Shown here: positions 17,813 through 25,542 of the stretch, one piece after another
Numbering within the stretch: position 1 is the first letter of the stretch
Layout of the letters: every line of letters begins with the position of its first letter
Source: Duganella sp.
GTDB taxonomy: Bacteria; Pseudomonadota; Gammaproteobacteria; Burkholderiales; Burkholderiaceae_D
Length of the DNA stretch: 64,000 bases
Direction: 5' to 3'
Assembly (NCBI GenBank): GCA_026225475.1
Contig: JAMFSU010000031.1
Span: 1-64,000, forward strand
Notes under the pieces: model-generated
Told to the model about the DNA's origin: nothing
The model's input: the letters and a program-made list of their open reading frames with translations, nothing else
Database searches by the model: none
Program-made: the position numbers and the translations under genes

Positions 17813-18343
17813 CACATACCTCCCTCAGCGACTGCCTGGTTACCGAACGCTGGACGATCAGCATCGTCACGACCATATATCGGCATAATGCCGCGATCTC
17901 CTCGCGTTGGAGCCAAGCAGATCCACAGCGCACCGCAGTGCGAACACTGGTTATCAACGTCACCATGCGCGCTGGATCAACGATGGTCTGTGCGCAAACG
18001 CACGAAAGTTCAAGAAGTATTGTTGTCCGATTGACGTTGAACGTCTAATTTGATGCTCAGTCACTCATTCAAATTAATGACGAACTCGGATCCTGCCTGA
18101 GCGAAATTGAGGGCCGCCACTTTGCCGATAGCGGAAGTTACGCCAGTCATCAATGTCGTCTGCTCTCTCAATATCCGATAGACAACGAGATTTGGGGGCC
18201 AGAGAATGATCCGGAGTTGCTCGCTATGAAATCGATCCGCCCTATCCGCATAAGCTCTGTATTAGAGTGGCGAGTTCAAGATTCGCCATGACAGTTGCGT
18301 ATCGCAGATAAATCCCCCGTAGGAATCGTTCATTGCATATCGT
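17813..18343. other. Gene-poor interval upstream of gnd
   Basis: About 530 bp hold the gnd promoter and, at the far end, a decayed Usp gene start (entered separately). A 13-bp palindrome GACGTTGAACGTC lies at 18033-18045. No open frame here has a believable ribosome site or family match. Confidence 0.5.
18242..18306 (-). pseudogene. Remnant of the 5' end of a Usp gene
   Basis: On the minus strand the frame reads RYATVMANLELATLIQ and then stops at 18242-18244. The intact Usp at 6321-7148 begins RYATVMVHLELG. The DNA shares an exact 18-mer (18286-18303 with 7127-7144) and further matches beyond. It is a duplicated and broken Usp start lying 40 bp after the DUF2384-like gene. Confidence 0.6.
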
Positions 18344-18841
18344 CTAGCAGGCAGCCAGACACTTCTTGCTGTCGGCTGCACTGAGCACGGTATGAAATTC
18401 AGTATCCAGCACATCAATCGGCTTTCTATCGTTCAACCAGGAATTCGGATGGGCAAACCAGGTTGCGGTGCCCCAGTCATCAAATGATTTAGCCAACTCG
18501 GCCAGGATCAAATGGCATTCCGGCCTGATTGTCAGGTTGCGCAATTCGAACTGAAACATGGGAACCCAGACCTTACTGCGCCAAGTGAAACCAAATACCT
18601 GGCGCGACGCAATCAGGTGGGCAGCGCCGGTGTAGTCGGCTTGCCGATGTTCCACCAGCACTTGAATCAGTTCGTCACCACTAAGCGTGCCTCCAGATGC
18701 ACGATAAGCCATCAGCAGTGAAACGAAGCCCTTGCTGTTCGGCTCCGCGCCCAGGGTAAAGTGAGCCGCCCTGCCGTTCAGAATTGGTTCCACGGAATTT
18801 ACTTCAGCTTGTTGAGGCGATGCGATTGACTTTGCGTGCAT
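18344..18841 (-). CDS. DUF2384 (MbcA/ParS/Xre antitoxin)-like protein without a visible toxin
   Basis: The 165-aa product ends in a segment like the MbcA/ParS/Xre toxin-binding domain: LAELAKSFDDWGTATWF, then HPNSWLNDRKPIDVLD and HTVLSAAD. In classic antitoxins this tail clamps a RES-type NAD-degrading toxin. The preceding region (FGFTWRSKVWVPMFQFEL) is seen in related Burkholderiales proteins without a toxin partner, so the domain may do something else. The ATG at 18841 was chosen over an upstream start because the shared motif copy B lies at 18914-18931, inside the longer frame. No RES gene is adjacent. Confidence 0.6.
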   Translation of the reverse strand: MHAKSIASPQQAEVNSVEPILNGRAAHFTLGAEPNSKGFVSLLMAYRASGGTLSGDELIQVLVEHRQADYTGAAHLIASRQVFGFTWRSKVWVPMFQFELRNLTIRPECHLILAELAKSFDDWGTATWFAHPNSWLNDRKPIDVLDTEFHTVLSAADSKKCLAAC

Positions 18842-19636
18842 GGGGTTCTTCCATTTTGCGCCTAACCATACAAGGTCTTGGCTGTTCTGATTTTGAACAA
18901 CGCCGTTCGCACGGTCTGTACGGTACGTCACACGAATATGTCAAAAAATATTTTGTGACATACGCGGGTTGGCGTGACTCCCTTATGCCGCGCTACCTGA
19001 CTGGTCAATTTCCATCAAAGCGCGATAGCGTACAGATTGCACCAACTCCAGGCAACTATCATGCAAAATCCCAGCTCCACAGCAAGTACTGCTCACAAGG
19101 TCGCCGCCACTGATCACAAGGCCTGCGCCGATCAACACTTGAAGCGGCAGCCTGTCACGACAGCAACAAACATGAAGAGGCACAGGTTAGTTCAAAGAGT
19201 GCGATGACATGCTGTGATATGGCAAGAAAACAGTCAGCGACTGCCTGTGCATGTTCTGATAAATAACAGTGGGGCCAACTTTGATGGTCACTCTGTAGTG
19301 ATCAAGTAATCCCGGACACTGCGTTACGTTTTTGTTCGGCCACTGCTGGCGCGAGCCCGTCATTGAACTGTCCAGAATGACAAGTCCATTGACGCGCTCG
19401 AGCGACCCGCGCATGACGCACGCCAGCGCACCTCAAGGCATGATCGACATGCGGCGTCCCAATCTACCGCTATTGAATGACAAGAAACGATTGGTCAATA
19501 TGTGTATTGGCGCCACCCAGTGCGGCGAGATGTGCTCCTGGAGATCGATCATTGTTCATCCTTGCGGCACGCCTGAGCGCATCCATCATGGATACCCGTA
19601 TGCCTACGCTGACTGAGGCTTTAGTTCTGCAATTGC
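18842..19636. other. 795-bp interval without a supported gene
   Basis: This interval contains motif copy B and otherwise only short open frames with no ribosome sites or recognisable families. It looks like decayed DNA between the DUF2384-like gene and the end of the exported-protein gene. Confidence 0.5.
18914..18931 (-). promoter_or_regulatory. Shared 18-bp motif, copy B
   Basis: On the minus strand this reads GTGACGTACCGTACAGAC. It lies 72 bp before the DUF2384-like start. It matches copy C at 16 of 18 and copy A at 13 of 18 positions. The two ends form an imperfect palindrome around TACCGTA. Confidence 0.5.
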
Positions 19637-20806
19637 TCAATTGCAGAAATGGCATAGATTTTTAAGTCTCTTTGCCTCGGCATTCGCATATTCAATTTGT
19701 TGAATATGAACGTTATTTTCGTTCGCTTTTGCTACGACTTTTTCACCGTGCGTTTTAACGGCATCGAGCCTGCTTGCAATCGATTGAGCCGCACTAGCCA
19801 GCGTCGCATCGTATGTCGTAGCGGAGGCTAGTAGTTCAGGCACCTCGGCGTTGAGCTTGGCTATTGCTGCAACAGCAGCGTTTGCTGCATCGTTCATTCC
19901 TTTCATAGACGGACTAAGCGAGGCCTCGGCGGAATTCACAGCTTTTTCGGCCTCCCCGACGTTGGTGCTGGCCGCGGATAGGTATTGCTTCGCGACTGAT
20001 TGCCTTGCAGTCATGGCTATCAATAAACCATCTTGAATTGAGAACAATTGGAAAAATTGTTCCTCATAGATATCTTGTCTAAAGCTGGCAAACAAAGAGG
20101 TCTTCTTTGGTCGAGTGACCTTGTTCAATTTGTCTGCCGCCGCAATTGAGGTCGAATCTCGTGTGTCGGCTTTTGCTACCAATTCTGACGTAGTTTTAAA
20201 TACTTCCGTGAAGCATTCATCGGCATCGGCACACTGAAGTCCGTAAAGTCGATTCCATACACGAGCACGAGCACTTCCATCCGCACGTAACTGTGAAACT
20301 ACAATGTACGCTTCCGGAACCGCTGCAACGCTGCATGCAGTAGTATTTCCATTCACCAAAAAATCGGCATACTTTAGTCTGTACTGGTCGGGCGTACTAG
20401 TGGTCTTGAATGCAGTCTTGAGATCATCAGATTGTTTTTTTAATGAGGATACCGGTGATGGTGGTCCTCCAAATTTTGCTGCAACCTCGTCAATGATAGT
20501 TTTACCGCTTCCGGTCAACTGGCAGCCAATATGATCTATCTGAGAATTCAGAATCTGATCTACGCGCGTTAAATAGAGATCTACACTTTTGTCGATCAAG
20601 GGGAGCGCATCTTGAAGCAGCCCCAACACTTGAGCACGTATTTCAGCCGGCAATTTTTCAATTAACTCACGCGTCGCCGGATCAAGACCCGCTTCGACCG
20701 ACATTTTGGCGCTCGCCATGACATTCAGATCGATCGCCTGTACGTTTGATGTAGTGGTGAGAAAAGAGGCCAGCAGAACACTGGACATGATGCTCGTGTA
20801 TTTCAT
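19637..20806 (-). CDS. Exported protein of unknown function
   Basis: The 389-aa product starts with a clear Sec signal peptide (MKYTSIMSSVLLASFLTTT, likely cut after VQA near residue 24). I recognise no family. The mature protein is mostly helical. It includes LPAEIRAQVLGLLQDALPLI, a middle part with scattered cysteines (GCQLTG, TACSV, LQCADADEC), and a long alanine-rich, probably coiled-coil stretch from about residue 265 to the end, which closes CHFCN. A periplasmic or lipid-contacting role is possible but unproven. The start at 20806 has GGAG six bases upstream. No operon partner is seen. Confidence 0.75.
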   Translation of the reverse strand: MKYTSIMSSVLLASFLTTTSNVQAIDLNVMASAKMSVEAGLDPATRELIEKLPAEIRAQVLGLLQDALPLIDKSVDLYLTRVDQILNSQIDHIGCQLTGSGKTIIDEVAAKFGGPPSPVSSLKKQSDDLKTAFKTTSTPDQYRLKYADFLVNGNTTACSVAAVPEAYIVVSQLRADGSARARVWNRLYGLQCADADECFTEVFKTTSELVAKADTRDSTSIAAADKLNKVTRPKKTSLFASFRQDIYEEQFFQLFSIQDGLLIAMTARQSVAKQYLSAASTNVGEAEKAVNSAEASLSPSMKGMNDAANAAVAAIAKLNAEVPELLASATTYDATLASAAQSIASRLDAVKTHGEKVVAKANENNVHIQQIEYANAEAKRLKNLCHFCN

Positions 20807-21130
20807 GAAACACTCCAAGTCAGTTTTGGCATTTCTTGTTTGAATTTTCTATCGGAAAAATCGCGTCTTCCGTAGAAGTATTTTGTGGCCTCTAGAGCGT
20901 GCAATTTGGTAACTCACGCGTGTAGATTTCCCGCTTAGGACAGCCCTTTAAGCATAGCATGGTCAGGTTAGATGGATTCGGACCATTTCCCAACAGCCTT
21001 GAGAACTGTATCTGTCAATTTTGCGAGTCCCTTAACGGTCGCTCCAGCAACTAATTCTGATCGGCTCACTCCAGGAAACGATTGCAGAAAAGCAATCAAT
21101 GCAAGCGCATGGTGATAACGGGCCGTCAGC
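20807..21130. other. 324-bp interval with a possible decayed reading frame
   Basis: On the minus strand, DNA just after the LysR stop translates without stops for about 55 codons, including LALIAFLQSFPGVSRSEL and ending KAVGKWSESI. There is no ATG or ribosome site, so it may be the C-terminal remnant of a lost gene. The rest should hold the exported-protein promoter; I see no operator-like repeat. Confidence 0.35.
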
Positions 21131-22033
21131 TCATGGATTGAAAACCCCGCTCAGAAAATCCAGAAACACCTGGACCCGAGCCACCTTGTGATGCCGGTGA
21201 TGAAACAACGCCGAAACCGACGGCCCCGGCGCTTGCCAGTCCGCTAAAATCGCCACCAATCGACCATCCTTGAGTTGCTCGGCGACCGACAGCGACGTGA
21301 ATTGCGCAATCCCGGCGCCGGTCTCACACATTGCAATCAGTGAATCGACGTGATCCATCGCCACCCGACCGACCGGGTCGTGCTGCAAAGCTTCTTGATC
21401 AGGTTGGCCAGGGTCGACAAATTGCCATGCCCTGATTTGCCGGCTCTTGGGCAGTATGAAATTGAGGCAATCGAAATCGCTCAATTGCTCCGGGGATACC
21501 GGCGTGCCACATCGCTTGAGGTATGTCGGCGAGGCACAGCATATATAATTGGTCGACATCAGCTTGCGTGCCAGCAACCCGGAATCCGGCAAATCGCCAA
21601 TGCGAATCATGATATCGATCCCCTCCTCGACCATATCGACCAGCCGATCGCTGACGGTGGCGCGCAGATTGATCGCGGGATAGCGGGCCAGAAACGATGA
21701 CAGATGCGGTGCCACAAACAGCCGGGAGACCAGCCCGGGCATATCGATCCGCAACAGTCCCCTGACATCACGGTGGGCGCCGCTCAGATCGTCTTCGAGA
21801 GTGCCGATATCGCCCAGTATTCGTTGCGCCATCTGATAACAATGACGCCCTTCTTCGGTCATCGACATGCGCCGCGTGGTGCGGTTGAGCAATCGCACCC
21901 CAAAGCGGGTCTCCAATGCGGCAATCTGATTGGTGACCGACGACGTCGAGACGCCCATCCGGTCAGCGCCGCCACGAAAACTACCGGTTTCAACCACCGT
22001 GCAAAACACCTTTAGCGCATCGAGTCTGTCCAC
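21131..22033 (-). CDS. LysR-family transcriptional regulator
   Basis: The 300-aa product has an N-terminal winged helix (VDRLDALKVFCTVVETGSF, then VSTSSVTNQIAALETRFG) and a C-terminal LysR substrate domain of the kind that uses quinones or small aromatics. The GTG at 22033 is preferred because GGGAGG stands six bases upstream; the longer frame to 22138 would run through the divergent operator. It faces the quinone oxidoreductase gene and most likely controls it through the inverted repeat at 22118-22140. Confidence 0.88.
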   Translation of the reverse strand: MDRLDALKVFCTVVETGSFRGGADRMGVSTSSVTNQIAALETRFGVRLLNRTTRRMSMTEEGRHCYQMAQRILGDIGTLEDDLSGAHRDVRGLLRIDMPGLVSRLFVAPHLSSFLARYPAINLRATVSDRLVDMVEEGIDIMIRIGDLPDSGLLARKLMSTNYICCASPTYLKRCGTPVSPEQLSDFDCLNFILPKSRQIRAWQFVDPGQPDQEALQHDPVGRVAMDHVDSLIAMCETGAGIAQFTSLSVAEQLKDGRLVAILADWQAPGPSVSALFHHRHHKVARVQVFLDFLSGVFNP

Positions 22034-22117
22034 TGCCTGCCTCCCCTTCGTTTTTCGTCGATTATCCACGTTTCCGCAATGATAAATCGCGGCGCGCCCG
22101 CTTTTTCTCATCGCCGC

Positions 22118-22140
22118 TAATGCATAGACTGCATGCATTA
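22118..22140. promoter_or_regulatory. Inverted repeat, likely LysR operator
   Basis: The arms TAATGCAT (22118-22125) and ATGCATTA (22133-22140) are perfect complements around a 7-bp spacer. They lie between the divergent LysR and oxidoreductase genes, 20 bp before the latter's ATG. Confidence 0.6.
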
Positions 22141-22160
22141 CCTAAACGAAAGGAATCGAA

Positions 22161-23156
22161 ATGATACAAACCATGAAAGCCATTGTCCTGGAAGCCTTTG
22201 AATCGCCACTGCGCCTGAGTGAAGTCGCCAGGCCCGTCGCGCAACGCGGCGAGGTGCTAGTCAGGATCAGCGCCAGTGGCGTCAATCCGCTCGACACCAA
22301 GATCGTCGCCGGCAAGGCAGCCCACGCCAAGGTTGGGTTGCCTGCCATTACCGGCATCGATATGGCTGGTGTAGTCGAAGCCGTGGGAGAAGGCGTGACC
22401 GGTTTTGCGCCCGGCGACGAGGTCTATGGCATGACCGGCGGTGTGGGTGGCGTGCAGGGCTCGCTGGCACAATATGCCAGTGTCGATGCCCGTCTGCTGG
22501 CACAGAAACCGCGCGCATTGAGCATGCGCCAGGCCGCAGCCTTGCCGCTGATTTTTATCACCGCGTGGGAAGGACTGGTCGACCGGGCTCACGTTGCCGC
22601 TGGCCAGAAAGTATTGATTCACGGTGGTGCCGGTGGTGTCGGACACATTGCAGTGCAAATTGCCAAGGCGCATGGTGCAGTGGTATTTGCCACCGGCAAT
22701 GCTGGCCAGCGAGACACCATTGAGTCGTTCGGCGCCACCTTCATCGATTATGAAAATAGCACCGTCGAAGACTACGTAATGCAGCACACCGCCGGTGAGG
22801 GTTTTGATATCGTTTATGACACTGTCGGCGGCGCTACTCTGGATGCGTCGTTCATTGCGGCACGCCGCTATCACGGGCATGTCGTCAGCTGCCTGGGTTG
22901 GGGTACCCACGCTCTGGCACCGCTGTCGTTCCGTGCGGCGACCTATTCGGGGGTATTCACGCTGATGCCACTATTGACCGGTTTAGGTCGTGACAACCAT
23001 GGCGCCATCATGCGCGAAGCCAGTCGAATGGCCGCAACTGGCCAGCTTCGCGTATTGCTCGATCAGCACGTGTTTGCGCTGGCAGACGCGGCCCAAGCGC
23101 ACCAATTGCTGATCGACGGTGTCGCGCGCGGCAAGGTGGTGGTGGATATCGAGTGA
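22161..23156 (+). CDS. Zinc-independent quinone oxidoreductase (MDR family)
   Basis: The 331-aa protein is a medium-chain NADPH:quinone or enone reductase. It has an N-terminal GroES-like fold (SASGVNPLDTKIVAGKA, GIDMAGVVEAVGEGV) and the NADPH loop LIHGGAGGVGHIAVQIAKA. It lacks the cysteine/histidine zinc ligands of true alcohol dehydrogenases. Such enzymes reduce quinones or alpha,beta-unsaturated carbonyls, a detoxifying role. AAGGA lies upstream of the ATG at 22161; MKAIV five codons in is an alternative start. Divergent from its probable LysR regulator. Confidence 0.9.
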   Translation: MIQTMKAIVLEAFESPLRLSEVARPVAQRGEVLVRISASGVNPLDTKIVAGKAAHAKVGLPAITGIDMAGVVEAVGEGVTGFAPGDEVYGMTGGVGGVQGSLAQYASVDARLLAQKPRALSMRQAAALPLIFITAWEGLVDRAHVAAGQKVLIHGGAGGVGHIAVQIAKAHGAVVFATGNAGQRDTIESFGATFIDYENSTVEDYVMQHTAGEGFDIVYDTVGGATLDASFIAARRYHGHVVSCLGWGTHALAPLSFRAATYSGVFTLMPLLTGLGRDNHGAIMREASRMAATGQLRVLLDQHVFALADAAQAHQLLIDGVARGKVVVDIE

Positions 23157-23180
23157 CGACCTGACTGGGGCGGCGCTCAG

Positions 23181-25112
23181 TCAAGTCGCTCCCTGGTGAT
23201 GCGTTATCGGCAACTGCAATGTCAAGCGAGTCCCTGCTGCGTTTGAATCCCAATTGATTTCGGCACCAATGGCTTCCGCGCGGCGCATCTGATTGGACAA
23301 CCCCTTGCCACTGCCCCCATCGCCCTTTAGCGCACTATCTAGTGTAAATCCTTGACCGTTGTCGGCGACGATCACGAACACTCGATCATTGCGCACCTCG
23401 GTGGCAACGCGGATTTCCGTGGCATGGGTGTGCTTGATGATATTGGTAAACGCCTCTTGCAGGATGCGCAAAATATGCAGCGCATTCTTTGGATCAAGCC
23501 AGTCGAGCGGCGGGACATCGCTCACATCCCAGCGCAATGTAATGCCGGTGCTCTGCAGACGGGGGCCAAGACGAAAACGCAACGTCGCAAGCAATAGCAA
23601 CAGATCGGCTTGCACAGGCTCCATCGAGTCGATCGCCAGCTTGAGATCATCGATGCAGCCCTTGAGCACCTGCGCAACTTCGGCTTCATTCATATGGCCG
23701 TGTTCCACCACCCGTAGTGCGCTGACCAGCGACGAGCCCAGACCGTCGTGCATATCCTGCATCAACCGTTGCCGCTCCTGGCTCAGGGTCTGGCGCTGTT
23801 CGATTTTGAGCAGGCGCTGGTGCGCTTGCGTCAATTCCGCCTCGCGTTCCTGCAAGCGGATTTCCAGACCGGCATTGGCCTGTTCCACATCGTGTATTGC
23901 CTTGCTGCGTATCACGATAAAACGGTCGGCCAGTGCAAAGGCCAACAGCAACATTTCCAGGGCCGACCCAAATTGCATCGCGAACGGGCTGAGACTGGTG
24001 GCGGGCAAAAGGGCCGCGTATTGCAGAGCACTCATTACCGAACCTAAAAACAAGGTGGAATAAGCGGCCAGAAAAAAGTAGGCGCTACGCTGGCGCTTGA
24101 AGGCGCAATACACTGCGCTACTGTAGGTCGCCAGCAACGTAACGATGACAAATATGATTGCTGGCACAGTGAAGGTGCGCACTGATATGGCCAAAGCGAC
24201 AGGAACAAGCAGGCAGCCGCCCAGCATCACTTTCAACAGTCGATCGAGTTGCGGAAAAACCTTTGCCGTATCCAGCATGCATCGCATAAAAAGCAGCATG
24301 GCCAGGATCGCTGGCAAAAAACCGAAATTATTTGCCAGGTCCGACCATTGCACAGCATTTGGCCAGAGAAACTCCTTGGCAAGGCCCTTTTGTATCGCCA
24401 GACCAAGCGCCATGCAGGCGACGAAGTTGACGTAGAAAAAATAAATGACATCTTTCAGTGAGATGAAAAGCAAAAGATTGAACAAGATCATGGCCGTCAC
24501 CATGCCGAAATACCAGGCCTGGATTACATAATCTGTGCGCTCAGCAAGATAAAACTGTTCTGACTCCCACAGTTGTGCTGGGATCACGACGGTGGCAGCG
24601 GACTGAATGCGAAGATAAAGTACCTGATCGGCGTTTGCCGGCAGCGTAATGGGAAAGACGAAACCGCGGTTTGGATAGGGCCGCGTTGCAAACGGCATCA
24701 AGCTGCCGGTGGACACCGAACGAAAAGTTCCGTCCGCAAGCAGTTGATGAAGCTGGATGCTTGACAGTAGCGGATAGGCAATTTCCAGTATTCGCGGGGC
24801 AGGATTGTCGCTCGGATTTCGCAAGTGCAAGCGCATCCAGTACGCAGAATGCGTGAGGCCGTAGTTCAAGAATATCGTCGCGACCCCACTGGCTTTGAAA
24901 CGGCGGGCAATGTCTGGCTTTTGCAAATCGGCCAGCGTCAGCGTTTGACCAGAGTCTTCCAGGATCTCGAAGTAGCTAGTCAAAGAAATCGGCGATTGAG
25001 TGACTTGGCTGATGTCGAGCACCTTGTCCGCAGCAACGGCATTAATGCATGACAACAATTGTGCAGCAAGAAACAAACATACTGAAAACCGCAATCTGTT
25101 GCACATGCCCAT
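23181..25112 (-). CDS. 7TMR-DISM sensor histidine kinase (NarL type), orphan
   Basis: The 643-aa membrane kinase begins with a signal peptide (about 1-28). It has a periplasmic 7TMR-DISM extracellular domain to about residue 185, seven membrane helices to about 400, a short coiled coil, then HisKA_3 with the phospho-acceptor in QRLMQDMHDGLGSSL and an HATPase_c domain (VIVADNGQGF). Its catalytic part is nearly the same as that of the kinase at 55124-57046. No response regulator lies beside it, so it may signal to the regulator at 54391 or to an unlinked partner. It is divergent from the TonB receptor gene. Confidence 0.92.
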   Translation of the reverse strand: MGMCNRLRFSVCLFLAAQLLSCINAVAADKVLDISQVTQSPISLTSYFEILEDSGQTLTLADLQKPDIARRFKASGVATIFLNYGLTHSAYWMRLHLRNPSDNPAPRILEIAYPLLSSIQLHQLLADGTFRSVSTGSLMPFATRPYPNRGFVFPITLPANADQVLYLRIQSAATVVIPAQLWESEQFYLAERTDYVIQAWYFGMVTAMILFNLLLFISLKDVIYFFYVNFVACMALGLAIQKGLAKEFLWPNAVQWSDLANNFGFLPAILAMLLFMRCMLDTAKVFPQLDRLLKVMLGGCLLVPVALAISVRTFTVPAIIFVIVTLLATYSSAVYCAFKRQRSAYFFLAAYSTLFLGSVMSALQYAALLPATSLSPFAMQFGSALEMLLLAFALADRFIVIRSKAIHDVEQANAGLEIRLQEREAELTQAHQRLLKIEQRQTLSQERQRLMQDMHDGLGSSLVSALRVVEHGHMNEAEVAQVLKGCIDDLKLAIDSMEPVQADLLLLLATLRFRLGPRLQSTGITLRWDVSDVPPLDWLDPKNALHILRILQEAFTNIIKHTHATEIRVATEVRNDRVFVIVADNGQGFTLDSALKGDGGSGKGLSNQMRRAEAIGAEINWDSNAAGTRLTLQLPITHHQGAT

Positions 25113-25542
25113 GCTGATCTACCATCCAAAGAGTTATTGGGGCGGAGGTAAACCCTGCCCGTTGCGGGCCTCAATTATGGCATTAGCGCCCCTTGATGGC
25201 GCGCCCCGTCACAACCGCATCAAAATAAGACAAGCTCATCCCCTAACCGGTCCAATTTCGCTGGTCATTTCAACGTTCGGGGTTGTCGCCCGACATAAAG
25301 GTCCCGGAGGGCTACGGTGCCGTGACAAATTGTCGCAGATGCTGCTTTTGCCACGTGTCATGCGGCAGATAACTCTTACAATACCCGCCGAATTCGACCA
25401 AATATGCTCAGGTGTATTTTTTGCTCGGATGACGCGTTCTGCATTTCACACCTATCAACAGCGACCAGCGATACGTTAGCTTCCTCCGCCATACGTGCCA
25501 GTTGAAAAATAAGATTTACACGTATTCAGGGGAACACACTTC
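25113..25542. other. 430-bp region upstream of the TonB receptor
   Basis: This divergent region must hold promoters for the kinase and the receptor. I looked for a Fur box (alternating GATAAT units) and found no convincing one. No other repeat stands out. Confidence 0.45.

Noticed and set aside
17825..19243. CAGCGACTGCCTG occurring at 17826 and 19231
   Set aside because: A 13-bp match is expected by chance several times in 64 kb, and no flanking similarity was found.
25113..25542. Fur box before the TonB siderophore receptor
   Set aside because: Only scattered fragments such as AGATAACT were found; nothing close to the 19-bp alternating pattern.
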